Both the position numbers and the translations under genes were made by a program. From positions 248,001-312,000 of the forward strand of contig NZ_VWVV01000004.1 of NCBI RefSeq assembly GCF_009830945.1: DNA of 64,000 nucleotides, in the 5' to 3' direction. Shown piece after piece: positions 1 to 8,830 of the stretch; positions within the stretch are counted from its first letter, which is position 1, and every line of letters begins with the position of its first letter. The notes beneath the pieces are model-generated. The model worked only from the letters and a program-made list of their open reading frames with translations, ran no database searches and was not told the DNA's origin. The stretch comes from Nocardiopsis sp. FR4 (lineage in GTDB: Bacteria > Actinomycetota > Actinomycetes > Streptosporangiales > Streptosporangiaceae).

Positions 1-179
1 ACCGGTCCCAAGATCATCACAAAACACCGACACGCCGGGCGAACTCCGACCAGCGGCCCGTGACTCGTGCCACGGTCGTTGCCGTGCCCACCATCGTGCC
101 TGAGGCGGGGAGGCCCGGCGTGCCCAGGCACCCCCCGCCCAGACGTGATCACCACAGAACGAAGGCTGACGTTTCCACC

Positions 180-755
180 ATGCCCGATGTCGGTAGCGCC
201 GAGGACGCACACGAAACGTTCCGGCGAGCGATCGAGGCCCTGCGCTCACCCCTCCTGCGCCCCGAGATCACCGTCCGGGAGATCCCCGCGCCCCAGCGGC
301 TGGCCCCCCACTCCGCCGCCGTCTCCGCCGAGGTCACCGTGCACGGTGACGAGGTCGCCTGGGGGCGGCTCATCGTCCTGTACGACCCCGAGGGCACCCG
401 CGACTGGCCGGGACCCTTCCGGGTGGTCTGCCAGGTCAACTCCGAACTGGAGTCGGAGATCGCCAGCGACCCGCTGCTCGGACCGGTCGCCTGGAGCTGG
501 CTGACCGACGCCCTGGAGGCCGCGGGCGCCGCGCACCACACCCTCAGCGGCACGGTCACCCGGGCCACCACCGAGGGCTTCGGGACCAAGGCGGACCAGG
601 GCGCCACGACGGAGGTGGAGATACGCGCCTCCTGGACCCCGGAGTCCGAGGACCTGTCCGGGCACGTCAACGCCTGGTCGGCCCTGCTGGCCTCCGCCGC
701 GGGGCTGCCCCCGCTGGACGTCACCGACATCGCCAGACAGCGCTCCCGGCCCTGA
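180..755 (+). CDS. DUF3000 family protein
   Basis: A 191-residue acidic soluble protein that I recognise as the actinobacterial DUF3000 family. Its biochemical role is unknown. It has no signal peptide or membrane segment. The frame is open upstream to position 60, but that extension is Pro/Arg/His-rich and looks non-coding. ATG 180 begins the conserved part (MPDVGSAEDAHETFRRAIEA), with a GAAGG about 15 nt upstream. The core around WGRLIVLYDPEG and WLTDALEAAGA is typical of the family. It lies just upstream of RNase D in the same direction, a pairing I recall from Streptomyces, so cotranscription is plausible. Start choice is moderately certain. Confidence 0.8.
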   Translation: MPDVGSAEDAHETFRRAIEALRSPLLRPEITVREIPAPQRLAPHSAAVSAEVTVHGDEVAWGRLIVLYDPEGTRDWPGPFRVVCQVNSELESEIASDPLLGPVAWSWLTDALEAAGAAHHTLSGTVTRATTEGFGTKADQGATTEVEIRASWTPESEDLSGHVNAWSALLASAAGLPPLDVTDIARQRSRP

Positions 756-826
756 GGGGCGGGTCGGGACCGGGCCCGCGACAGTCCGAATCCGCGTTCG
801 GTGGCGACAGCGCATACCGTAGTGGT

Positions 827-2089
827 GTGGCGAACGCGTTGAACTCCAAGACAGAACCCCGCGACACAGGCAACGACGGCGCTGAGAGGGCGCCCCTGCT
901 GCGGGAACCGCGCGAGGGCCTGCCCGAGGTCACCTCCGACGCCGACGCGCTGGCCGGTGTGGTCGCCGCGTTCTCCGCCGGAACCGGCCCCGTGGCCGTG
1001 GACGCCGAACGGGCCTCCGGTTACCGCTACGGGCAGCGGGCCTACCTGGTGCAGCTGCGCCGCGAGGGGGCGGGTTCGGCGCTGATCGACCCGATCGCCT
1101 GCCCCGACCTGGGCAAGCTGAACGACGCCGTGGACGGGGCCGAGGTGGTGCTGCACGCCGCGCACCAGGACCTGCCCTGCCTGAGCGAGGTCAACCTGCG
1201 CCCCCAGCGCCTGTTCGACACCGAGCTGGCCGGACGGCTGCTGGGCTACCAGAGGGTCGGCCTGGGTTTCATGGTGGAGCGGATGCTCGGCATCCGGCTG
1301 GCCAAGGAGCACTCGGCCGTGGACTGGTCCCAGCGCCCCCTGCCCGAGGACTGGCTGCGCTACGCCGCGCTGGACGTGGAGATCCTCATCGAGCTGCGCG
1401 ACGCGCTGGAGGCCGAGCTGGAGGAGGCGGGCAAGCTGGAGTGGGCGCGGGAGGAGTTCGCCTCGGTGCTGGCCGCCCCGCCCAAGGAGCCCCGGCCCGA
1501 CCCCTGGCGGCGCACCTCGGGCATCCACCGCGTGCGCAACCAGCGCGCCCTGGCCGCCGTGCGCGAGCTGTGGTACGAGCGCGACCGCATCGCCCAGGAA
1601 CGGGACATCTCACCCGGCCGGGTGCTGCCGGACGCGGCGATCGTGGAGGCGGCGGCGGCCATGCCCCGCACCACGGCGGAGCTGGCCGAGATCCGCCAGT
1701 TCGGCATCAAGCTGGCCCGGCGCTACCTGACCACGTGGATCAGGGCCGTCAACCGGGCGCGCGACATGCCCCAGGACGAGCTTCCCCGCCCCAACGCCCC
1801 GGGGGACGGCCCCCCGCCGGTGAACCGCTGGGCGGACCGGGCCCCGGAGGCGGCCCGCCGTCTGGAGGCGGCCCGGGCCACGGTGACGGGGATCGCCGAG
1901 GACGTCGTGATGCCGACCGAGAACCTGCTGCTGCCGGACACCGTGCGCCGCCTGGCCTGGGCCCCGCCCGCCGACGTGGACGCCGACTCCGTGGGGGCGT
2001 TCCTGCGCGAGCGCGGCGCCCGCGAGTGGCAGGTGGCGCTGACCGCGCAGCCCCTGGCTACCGCGCTGCGCGACGCCGATGAATCGTGA
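827..2089 (+). CDS. Ribonuclease D-like 3'-5' exonuclease with HRDC domain
   Basis: A 420-residue DEDDy-type exonuclease predicted to trim RNA 3' ends in the cytoplasm. The exonuclease domain spans roughly residues 35-205. Visible motifs are D59-x-E61 in VDAERASGYRYG, D115 in HAAHQDLPCL, and the YxxxD motif Y179-D183 in YAALD. An HRDC helical domain follows at about 230-310 (RVRNQRALAAVRELWYERD), then a C-terminal segment typical of the actinobacterial form. GTG 827 is the start. All catalytic acids of the family are present. Its position next to the DUF3000 gene matches a common actinobacterial arrangement. Confidence 0.9.
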   Translation: MANALNSKTEPRDTGNDGAERAPLLREPREGLPEVTSDADALAGVVAAFSAGTGPVAVDAERASGYRYGQRAYLVQLRREGAGSALIDPIACPDLGKLNDAVDGAEVVLHAAHQDLPCLSEVNLRPQRLFDTELAGRLLGYQRVGLGFMVERMLGIRLAKEHSAVDWSQRPLPEDWLRYAALDVEILIELRDALEAELEEAGKLEWAREEFASVLAAPPKEPRPDPWRRTSGIHRVRNQRALAAVRELWYERDRIAQERDISPGRVLPDAAIVEAAAAMPRTTAELAEIRQFGIKLARRYLTTWIRAVNRARDMPQDELPRPNAPGDGPPPVNRWADRAPEAARRLEAARATVTGIAEDVVMPTENLLLPDTVRRLAWAPPADVDADSVGAFLRERGAREWQVALTAQPLATALRDADES

Positions 2090-2279
2090 CTTTTACCCCC
2101 ATGCGTCACAATCAACCCGGACGTGATTGAACTCACCACCCCACCGGGGCGGTAGACGCCTGTTCCATGGCCCCGTGTCCGATTAAGTTATAGAAACGTG
2201 CCCTGATGTTGCAGGGTGCGTGATGGTCCGACGGGTGTGTCACCGCATTTGATTTGCGGTGGGCGATGAGGGAAAAGTG

Positions 2280-3326
2280 GTGAGTGTGCTGTCGTTCTGG
2301 CGTGCGTTGCTGCGCGAGACCGGGCTGGCGGGTGCGACCAGGACCCGCTCGGCCGATACCGACGCGCCCTCGCGCGAGGAGCGTCCCGTACCGCCGGCCC
2401 CCGTGGCCGTACCGGAGCCGACACCGGCGTTGTCCACCGAGCCGCTGTCGCTGCCGGAGGAGCGCGAGGAGGCCCGGGTCGCACAGGCCTCCGTCGCACG
2501 GGGGTCCCAGCCCCCCGGCCCGGCGGGCGGCGCGCCCGCCCCGGCGCCGACCGCGGGGATGCGGGCCGCCTCGCTGGAGCGGACGCTGCGCTCCCTGGTG
2601 GAGCGGCTGGGCACCGAGCACCCGGACACGATCACCGCGCGCAACAACCTGGCCACCAAGTACGCGCAGATGGGCCGCCGCCAGGCCGCCGTGCAGCAGT
2701 TCGAGCTGGCCCTGGCCGAGGCGGTGGAGGTCTTCGGCGAGGAGCACCCCCGCACCGAGATCATCCGCGAGAACCTGGCCTGGGCCTACGAGGACGCCGG
2801 GCGCCCGGCGGACGCCGCCGGGCAGTGGGAGCTGCTGCTGCGCGAACGCGAGCGCCAGTTCGGCCCGGCCGACGAGGACACGGTGGAGGCGCGGATGCGT
2901 CTGGCGGTCTGCTACCGGCGCAGCGGGCGCCTGGACGCGGCCGTGGCGCACTACGAGCGGGCCATCGAGGACGTGTCCTCCACCGAGCGCCGTGAGGAGC
3001 TGCGGCTGGGCCTGAGCGCGGCGCAGAGCATGTCGGGGCGCTACGACGACGCGATCGGACAGCTGCGGATGGTGCTGGCCGGGCGGCGCCGCCGGCTGGG
3101 CAAGGGCCACCTGGACACGCTGACCGTGCACCACCGGCTGGGCCGCGCCTACACCCAGGCGGGCCGTGGCGAGGAGGCCGTGGAGGTGCTGCGCGAGGCC
3201 TACCGGGTGGCGCTGGGCTCCTCCGGAGACCCGGAGGTGCGGCGGCTGACCCTGCGGCTGCGCCGCGACCTGGCCGGGGCCTACAACGCCACTGGCCGCC
3301 ACCGCGAGGCGAACGCGCTGCTCTGA
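2280..3326 (+). CDS. Tetratricopeptide repeat protein
   Basis: A 348-residue protein. The N-terminal 100 residues are a low-complexity Pro/Ala/Glu-rich linker. From about residue 105 it consists of TPR units of the 42-residue kinesin-light-chain type (TITARNNLATKYAQMGR, TEIIRENLAWAYEDAGR, TVEARMRLAVCYRRSGR, TLTVHHRLGRAYTQAGR). Such repeats bind partner proteins; the partner is unknown. GTG 2280 is chosen because GAGGGA lies six bases upstream. GTG 2277 and an in-frame GTG at 2259 are alternatives. It has no transmembrane segment and stands alone, ending at a strong terminator shared with the convergent ABC exporter gene. Confidence 0.75.
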   Translation: MSVLSFWRALLRETGLAGATRTRSADTDAPSREERPVPPAPVAVPEPTPALSTEPLSLPEEREEARVAQASVARGSQPPGPAGGAPAPAPTAGMRAASLERTLRSLVERLGTEHPDTITARNNLATKYAQMGRRQAAVQQFELALAEAVEVFGEEHPRTEIIRENLAWAYEDAGRPADAAGQWELLLRERERQFGPADEDTVEARMRLAVCYRRSGRLDAAVAHYERAIEDVSSTERREELRLGLSAAQSMSGRYDDAIGQLRMVLAGRRRRLGKGHLDTLTVHHRLGRAYTQAGRGEEAVEVLREAYRVALGSSGDPEVRRLTLRLRRDLAGAYNATGRHREANALL

Positions 3327-3340
3327 GCACGCCGACCGCG

Positions 3341-3372
3341 CGCGGGGCCGGGGATCGCTCCCCGGCCCCGCG
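3341..3372. terminator. Bidirectional terminator hairpin
   Basis: A 13-bp perfect GC stem (3341-3353 with 3360-3372) around a 6-nt loop. It lies between the convergent TPR and ABC exporter genes and can serve both. Confidence 0.8.
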
Positions 3373-3377
3373 GCGTG

Positions 3378-5162
3378 TCAGGGGGTGTCCGCGGACGCGA
3401 GCAGCTGCCCGGCGGCCAGGTCGCGGTAGAGGCCGTCGACCGCCACCAGCTCCGCGTGCGTACCCACGGCGCGCACCCGCCCGGCGTCCATGACCACGAT
3501 CCGGTCGGCGCTGGTGACCGTGGACAGCCGGTGTGCCACCACCAGGACGTTGGTGTGGCGGGCGGCCTCCAGCATGGCCTCCTTGAGGGCGCCCTCGTTG
3601 GCGGCGTCCAGCTGGGAGGTGGCCTCGTCCATGAGCAGCAGCCGGGGCCGGCGCAACAGGGCGCGGGCGATCGCCACGCGCTGGCGCTCTCCCCCCGAGA
3701 TCGTCACGCCCCGGTGGCCGAGGGTGCTGTCCAGGCCGTGCGGAAGACGGGCGAGCAGGTCCGTCAGGCGGGCGCGGCGCACCACGTCGCGCACCTCCTC
3801 CTCACCGGCCCGCGGCGCGGCCATGAGCAGGTTCTCTCGCAGGGTGCCCTCCAGCACCGGCGCGTCCTGCTCCACGTAGCCGATCTGGGCTCGCAGCTCC
3901 CCCAGGGGCCAGTCCCGCACGTCGACGCCGTCCACGCGCACGCTTCCCGAGGTGGCGTCGTAGAAGCGCTCAACGAGGGAGAAGACGGTGGTCTTTCCCG
4001 CGCCGGAGGGTCCGACCAGCGCGGTGAGCCCGGCCCCTGCGGCCTCGAAGCTGACCCCGTGGTGGACCAGCGGCAGGTCGGACCGGTAGCGGAAGGCGAC
4101 GTCGTCGAAGACCACCGAGGCGGGGCCGTCGCGGTCCACGTCCGGCGCGGTGCCGCCGCGGGGGTCCTCCTGGTCCAGCTCGGAGACCTCGTCCACGCGC
4201 CGCACGGCGGCCAGTCCGGTCTGGAGCTCGGTGGCGGACCTGACCAGGGTGCTGATGGGCTCCATCAGGTAGAAGAGCAGCAACAGGAAGGCGATGAGGG
4301 AGGAGACGGCCAACTCCCCGGCGGCCACGCGGCCGCCGCCGACGGCGAGGATGGTCAGGAAGGCGATGTTGACCGCCAGCCAGGTGGCGGTGCCCGACAC
4401 GGCCGTCCACCCCGCCACCGCCACCCCCCTGCGCCAGGACTCCTCGGCCGCGGCGTCCAGGCGCGCGGTCTCGGCCTCCTCGGCGGAGGAGGCCTTGACG
4501 GTACGGAAGGCTCCGAAGACGCGCTCCAGGTGCGAGCCCATCTCCCCGAGCGCCGCCTGGGCGGCCTGGGTGGCGGCGCCGATCCGGGGCAGGACCACGC
4601 CCATGAGCAGGCCGACCGCGACGATCATCCCGGCTGCGACCAGGAACAGGAACACGTCGAGCACGACCATGACCGCGATGCCGCCGAGCAGGAGCACGGT
4701 GCTCGTGAAGACGTTGGTGACCCCGCTGGTGGCCACGGTGCGCAGCAGAGTGGTGTCGGCGGTCAGCCGGGCGACCAGGTCGCCCGGCTTGAGGCGGTCC
4801 ACCTCGGCCACCCGCAGCCGGACCAGGGCGCCCACGAGGTTGCGGCGCACCCCGAGCACGACGCTCTGGCCGGTGCGCTCCAGCAGGAAGGCGCCCAGGG
4901 CGCCGATGACCGCGCCGCACAGGATGACGCCGGTCAGGGCCAGGACGGGACCGAGAACGGACTCGCCCGCGCCCAGCGCGTCGATGACGTACTTGGCCAG
5001 CAGCGGTTGGGCCAGGCTGGTGAGGCCGCCCAGGAAGCTCAGGCCTCCGCCCAGGGCGAGCACGCGCCAGTGGGGTCGGGCGTAGTCCCACAGCCGCCTC
5101 AGGGGCGCCCTGGGCGCCGCGCGCAGCACCGCCGTGTGGTCCGCGCCGTCGGGTCCTGCCAC
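3378..5162 (-). CDS. ABC exporter, fused permease and ATPase half-transporter
   Basis: A 594-residue half-transporter expected to work as a dimer. The N-terminal two thirds is a six-helix exporter-type membrane domain (for example VLALGGGLSFLGGLTSL, VLLLGGIAVMVVLDVFLFLVA, LAVSSLIAFLLLLFYL). The nucleotide-binding domain has Walker A GPSGAGKTT, signature ISGGERQRVAIARALL, Walker B LLLMDEAT and the switch His in VAHRLST. GTG 5162 is chosen because GGAGGT sits 5 nt upstream; the open frame to 5285 has no comparable site. The substrate is unknown; the family exports lipids, peptides or drugs. It is monocistronic, with no accessory permease nearby. Confidence 0.88.
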   Translation of the reverse strand: MAGPDGADHTAVLRAAPRAPLRRLWDYARPHWRVLALGGGLSFLGGLTSLAQPLLAKYVIDALGAGESVLGPVLALTGVILCGAVIGALGAFLLERTGQSVVLGVRRNLVGALVRLRVAEVDRLKPGDLVARLTADTTLLRTVATSGVTNVFTSTVLLLGGIAVMVVLDVFLFLVAAGMIVAVGLLMGVVLPRIGAATQAAQAALGEMGSHLERVFGAFRTVKASSAEEAETARLDAAAEESWRRGVAVAGWTAVSGTATWLAVNIAFLTILAVGGGRVAAGELAVSSLIAFLLLLFYLMEPISTLVRSATELQTGLAAVRRVDEVSELDQEDPRGGTAPDVDRDGPASVVFDDVAFRYRSDLPLVHHGVSFEAAGAGLTALVGPSGAGKTTVFSLVERFYDATSGSVRVDGVDVRDWPLGELRAQIGYVEQDAPVLEGTLRENLLMAAPRAGEEEVRDVVRRARLTDLLARLPHGLDSTLGHRGVTISGGERQRVAIARALLRRPRLLLMDEATSQLDAANEGALKEAMLEAARHTNVLVVAHRLSTVTSADRIVVMDAGRVRAVGTHAELVAVDGLYRDLAAGQLLASADTP

Positions 5163-5367
5163 CGGGTACCTCCGGTCGTCGTCTTCGCTCGTGGTCCGAG
5201 CTCTGAGCCAACCGGGTCCGGAGATGCGGCGGCAAGCGACCAAAGTCGGGCGCGACCCTGATTTCCCGCCCCCGAGGAGGATCATGGCCGGGGTCGCTCA
5301 CGCCCCGGCCAGAACCAGTGCCCCCGCGGAACCGGCCCTCGCCGCAACCCGCCCCCCGCCACAACCC

Positions 5368-5420
5368 AGCCCTTGGCTAGAACCAAGCCCTTCGCTAGAA
5401 CCAGCCCTTTGCTAGAACTA
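5368..5420 (+). repeat. Three tandem 17-18 bp direct repeats upstream of fadAB
   Basis: Copies of AGCCCTTNGCTAGAACNA begin at 5368, 5386 and 5403, so the period is 18 then 17 nt. They sit directly upstream of the palindromic operator and about 70-120 nt before the thiolase start. The near-helical spacing suggests a protein-binding array or a local duplication in the promoter. Confidence 0.7.
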
Positions 5421-5425
5421 CTTGT

Positions 5426-5437
5426 TACTGACCAGTA
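5426..5437. promoter_or_regulatory. Palindromic operator before the fadAB operon
   Basis: Inverted half-sites TACTG and CAGTA are separated by AC, about 50 nt before the GTG start of the thiolase gene. Short palindromes of this kind are typical of TetR-family repressors of fatty-acid degradation in actinomycetes. The regulator is not encoded next to it. The family assignment is inference; the palindrome is seen directly. Confidence 0.55.
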
Positions 5438-5486
5438 GCATGGACGTATCGAGTCCACTCAATCCCTTGGAGAAGGAGGGGCCATC

Positions 5487-6686
5487 GTGCCGCGAACTGC
5501 CCGCGATGTCGTGTTTGTCGACGGGGTCCGCACCCCGTTCGGCAAGTCTGGCAAGGGCCTCTACGCCGAGACGCGCGCCGACGACCTGGTCGTCCGCGTG
5601 ATCCGCGAACTGATGCGCCGCAACCCCGGTCTGCCGGCCGAGCGCATCGACGAGGTCGCCATCGCCGCCACCACCCAGATCGGCGACCAGGGCCTGACGA
5701 TCGGGCGTAGCGCCGCGATCCTCGCCGGGCTGCCGCGCAGCGTCCCCGGCTACGCCATCGACCGCATGTGCGCCGGCGCGCTCACGGCCGTCACCACCTC
5801 CGGCGCGGGCATCGCCTTCGGCGCCTACGACGTGGTCATCGCGGGCGGCGTCGAGCACATGGGACGCCACCCCATGGGCGAGGGCGTCGACCCCAACCCG
5901 CGCTTCCTGTCAGAGAAGCTCGTGGACCCCTCCGCGCTGGTCATGGGCAACACCGCCGAGAACCTGCACGACAGGTACCCGAGCATCACCAAGGAGCGCG
6001 CCGACGCCTACGCGGTGCGCAGCCAGGAGAAGGTCGCCAAGGCCTACGCCGACGGCAAGATCCAGCCCGACCTGGTCGAGGTCCTGGTGCGCTCCCTGGA
6101 GAAGGGCTACGGCCTGGCCACCCAGGACGAGCCGCCGCGGCCCGGCACCACCATGGAATCGCTGGCGGGCCTGAAGACCCCGTTCCGCGCGCACGGCAAC
6201 GTGACGCCCGGCAACGCGGCGGGCCTCAACGACGGCGCCACCGGCGCCATCCTGGCCGCCGAGGACGTGGCCGAGGAGCTGGGCCTGGGCGCGCGGATGC
6301 GCCTGGTGGACTTCTCCTTCGCCGGTGTGGAGCCCGAGGTCATGGGCGTGGGCCCGGTCCCGGCCACCGAGAAGCTGTTCGCCCGCCAGGGCATCTCGAT
6401 GGACGACATCGGCCTCATCGAGATCAACGAGGCCTTCGCCGTGCAGGTGCTGGCCTTCCTGGAGCACTTCGGGCTGGCCGACGACGACGCCCGCGTCAAC
6501 CCGTGGGGCGGCGCCATCGCCCTCGGCCACCCGCTGGCCTCCTCCGGCGTGCGCCTGATGATGCAGCTCGCGCGCCAGTTCGCCGAGCGCCCCGACGTGC
6601 GCTACGGCCTGACCACCATGTGCGTCGGCATGGGCATGGGCGGAACCGTCCTGTGGGAGAACACCAACTACGAGGGGGGCAAGTGA
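5487..6686 (+). CDS. fadA: Acetyl-CoA C-acyltransferase (thiolase) of beta-oxidation
   Basis: A 399-residue thiolase that cleaves 3-ketoacyl-CoA with CoA in the cytoplasm, the last step of beta-oxidation. The nucleophile is C95 (DRMCAGALT), the catalytic His is H348 (GGAIALGHPLASSG) and the second Cys is C379 (CVGMGMGG). EAFAVQVLAF is the NEAF-type motif. GTG 5487 follows a strong AGAAGGAGG site. The stop overlaps the start of the next gene by 4 nt (GTGA), so translation is coupled to FadB and the two proteins probably form the fatty-acid oxidation complex. A palindromic operator and three direct repeats lie upstream. Confidence 0.92.
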   Translation: MPRTARDVVFVDGVRTPFGKSGKGLYAETRADDLVVRVIRELMRRNPGLPAERIDEVAIAATTQIGDQGLTIGRSAAILAGLPRSVPGYAIDRMCAGALTAVTTSGAGIAFGAYDVVIAGGVEHMGRHPMGEGVDPNPRFLSEKLVDPSALVMGNTAENLHDRYPSITKERADAYAVRSQEKVAKAYADGKIQPDLVEVLVRSLEKGYGLATQDEPPRPGTTMESLAGLKTPFRAHGNVTPGNAAGLNDGATGAILAAEDVAEELGLGARMRLVDFSFAGVEPEVMGVGPVPATEKLFARQGISMDDIGLIEINEAFAVQVLAFLEHFGLADDDARVNPWGGAIALGHPLASSGVRLMMQLARQFAERPDVRYGLTTMCVGMGMGGTVLWENTNYEGGK

Positions 6687-8776
6687 GCACCGCCATCGAG
6701 CAGGCACAGGAGCTGTTCAGCGACGAGGTCGTCACCAAGGCGATCTCCCGTGACGTCGAGCTCCCCTACGGAGCGGGCACCGCGGTCCTCATCACGCTGG
6801 ACAACGGGCACGACCACACCCGGCCCAACACCTTCGGACCCGGCGGTCTGCTGAGCCTGGACGCGGCGATCGAGGCCGCCAGGGAGCGCACCGACATCGT
6901 GGCCGTGGCCGTCACCGGCAAGCCCTTCATCTTCGCCGTGGGCGCGGACCTGAGCGGCGTACCGGCGATCCAGACCCGCGAGCAGGCGCACGCCATCGGC
7001 AAGCTGGGCCACGACGTGTTCCGCAAGCTCGGCGAGCTGGACGTGCCGACCTTCGCACTGGTCAACGGCGCGGCCATGGGCGGTGGCCTGGAGCTGGCGC
7101 TGCACTGCACCTACCGGACCATCTCCTCGGGCGTGCCCGCGGTCGCCCTGCCCGAGACCTTCCTGGGCCTGGTGCCCGGCTGGGGCGGGACCTACCTGCT
7201 GCCGAACCTCATCGGCGCGGAGAAGGCCCTCAAGCTCATCATCGACAACCCGCTCGCCCAGAACAAGATGACCAAGGGCGCGAAGGCCTTCGAGCTGGGC
7301 ATCGCCGACGCGATGTTCGAGCCCGCCGACTTCGTGGAGGAGTCGCTGCGCTGGGCCGCCAGGGTCGTCAAGGGCGAGGTCACCGTCGAGCGCCCCGAGG
7401 TCGACAGGGGCGAGGCCTGGGACCAGGCGGTCAACATGGCCCGCTTCACCGTCGAGGGCAAGCTGCACGGCGCCGCCCCGGCGCCCGTGCGCGCGGTCGA
7501 GCTGGTCGCCGAGGCCGGGAACCGGACCCGTGACGAGGGCTTCGCCGCCGAGGACGAGGCGCTGGCCGACCTCATCATGAGCGAGGAGCTCAAGGCCGGG
7601 CTGTACGCCTTCGACCTGGTGCAGAAGCGCGCCAAGCGGCCCGCCGGCGCCCCGGACACGTCGCTGGCCCGCAAGGTCACCAAGGTCGGCGTGGTCGGCG
7701 CCGGTCTGATGGCCGGGCAGCTGGCGCTGCTGTTCGCCCGCCGCCTGGACGTGCCCGTGGTCCTGACCGACCTGGACCAGGAGCGCCTGGACAGGGGTGT
7801 GGACTACGTCCACGGCGAGGTCGACAAGCTCCTGGGCAAGGGCCGGATCGACAACGACAAGGCCAACCGCCTCAAGGCCCTCGTGACCGGCTCCCTGACC
7901 AAGGACGCCTTCTCCGACGCCGACTTCGTCATCGAGGCCGTGTTCGAGAAGATGGAGGTCAAGAAGCAGGTCTTCGCCGAGGTGGAGGCCGTGGTCTCCC
8001 CCGAGGCGATCCTGGCCACCAACACCTCCTCGCTGTCGGTCACCGAGATGGCCTCCGAGCTCAGGCACCCCGAGCGGGTCGTGGGCTTCCACTTCTTCAA
8101 CCCGGTCGCGGTCCTGCCGCTGCTGGAGATCGTGCGCGGCGAGAAGACCGACGAGGCCGCGCTGGCCACGGCCTTCGCCACCGCCAAGAAGCTGAAGAAG
8201 ACCGCGGTGCTGTGCAAGGACGCCCCGGCGTTCGTGGTCAACCGCCTGCTCACCCTGTTCATGGGCGAGGTGCTGGGCGCCGTCGGCGAGGGCACCGAGC
8301 CCGAGGTGGCCGACCGCGCGGTGGCGCCCCTGGGCCTGCCGATGTCGCCGCTGATGCTGCTGCAGCTGGTGGGTCCGGCGGTCGCGCTGCACGTGTCCGA
8401 GACCCTGCACGAGGCCTTCCCGGACCGCTTCGCGGTCTCCGAGCAGCTGGCCGAGATCGTCAGGGCGGGCAAGACGGCCATCTTCGCCCCCGACTTCACG
8501 ATCGACCCGGAGGTGCGCGAGCTCTTCGTCGGCGGCGACAACCCGTCCGAGGAGAGCCAGATCCTGGACCGGGCGCTGCGCGCGCTGGCCCGGGAGATCC
8601 GCATCATGCTGGACGAGGGCGTGGTGGCCGAGGCCGCCGACATCGACCTGTGCCTGATCGCCGGCGCGGGCTGGCCCTTCCACACGGGCGGCATCACCCC
8701 GTACCTGGACCGGTCCGGCGTGTCCGAGGCCGTGAACGGCAAGCGGTTCCACGAAGGAGCCCCGAAGGCGCTGTAG
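6683..8776 (+). CDS. fadB: Fatty-acid oxidation complex alpha subunit (enoyl-CoA hydratase / 3-hydroxyacyl-CoA dehydrogenase)
   Basis: A 697-residue bifunctional enzyme. The N-terminal crotonase fold hydrates 2-enoyl-CoA; the visible acids are in GGGLELALHC and ALPETFLGLVPGWGG. The 3-hydroxyacyl-CoA dehydrogenase NAD domain starts near residue 333 (KVGVVGAGLMAG), with NTSSLSVTEMA and the catalytic His in GFHFFNPV. Two C-terminal helical dehydrogenase domains follow (VVNRLLTLFMGE; GAGWPFHTGG). GTG 6683 overlaps the thiolase stop as GTGA, which fixes the start. The frame is open far upstream, but that part is antisense-like. It forms a two-gene beta-oxidation operon with the thiolase and ends at a 16-bp terminator. 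Confidence 0.92.
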   Translation: MSTAIEQAQELFSDEVVTKAISRDVELPYGAGTAVLITLDNGHDHTRPNTFGPGGLLSLDAAIEAARERTDIVAVAVTGKPFIFAVGADLSGVPAIQTREQAHAIGKLGHDVFRKLGELDVPTFALVNGAAMGGGLELALHCTYRTISSGVPAVALPETFLGLVPGWGGTYLLPNLIGAEKALKLIIDNPLAQNKMTKGAKAFELGIADAMFEPADFVEESLRWAARVVKGEVTVERPEVDRGEAWDQAVNMARFTVEGKLHGAAPAPVRAVELVAEAGNRTRDEGFAAEDEALADLIMSEELKAGLYAFDLVQKRAKRPAGAPDTSLARKVTKVGVVGAGLMAGQLALLFARRLDVPVVLTDLDQERLDRGVDYVHGEVDKLLGKGRIDNDKANRLKALVTGSLTKDAFSDADFVIEAVFEKMEVKKQVFAEVEAVVSPEAILATNTSSLSVTEMASELRHPERVVGFHFFNPVAVLPLLEIVRGEKTDEAALATAFATAKKLKKTAVLCKDAPAFVVNRLLTLFMGEVLGAVGEGTEPEVADRAVAPLGLPMSPLMLLQLVGPAVALHVSETLHEAFPDRFAVSEQLAEIVRAGKTAIFAPDFTIDPEVRELFVGGDNPSEESQILDRALRALAREIRIMLDEGVVAEAADIDLCLIAGAGWPFHTGGITPYLDRSGVSEAVNGKRFHEGAPKAL

Positions 8777-8786
8777 CCCTTCCCCC

Positions 8787-8822
8787 GGCGGGCCCGGCAT
8801 CCACCCGGATGCCGGGCCCGCC
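8787..8822. terminator. Terminator between fadB and the SDR gene
   Basis: A perfect 16-bp stem (8787-8802 with 8807-8822) with loop ACCC lies between convergent genes and probably acts in both directions. Confidence 0.85.
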
Positions 8823-8830
8823 GCGTGCGT

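Noticed and set aside
3375-5261. 628-codon plus-strand frame opposite the ABC exporter gene
   Set aside because: Gln/Gly/His-rich composition typical of the antisense of a GC3-biased gene; the minus strand has a full ABC exporter.
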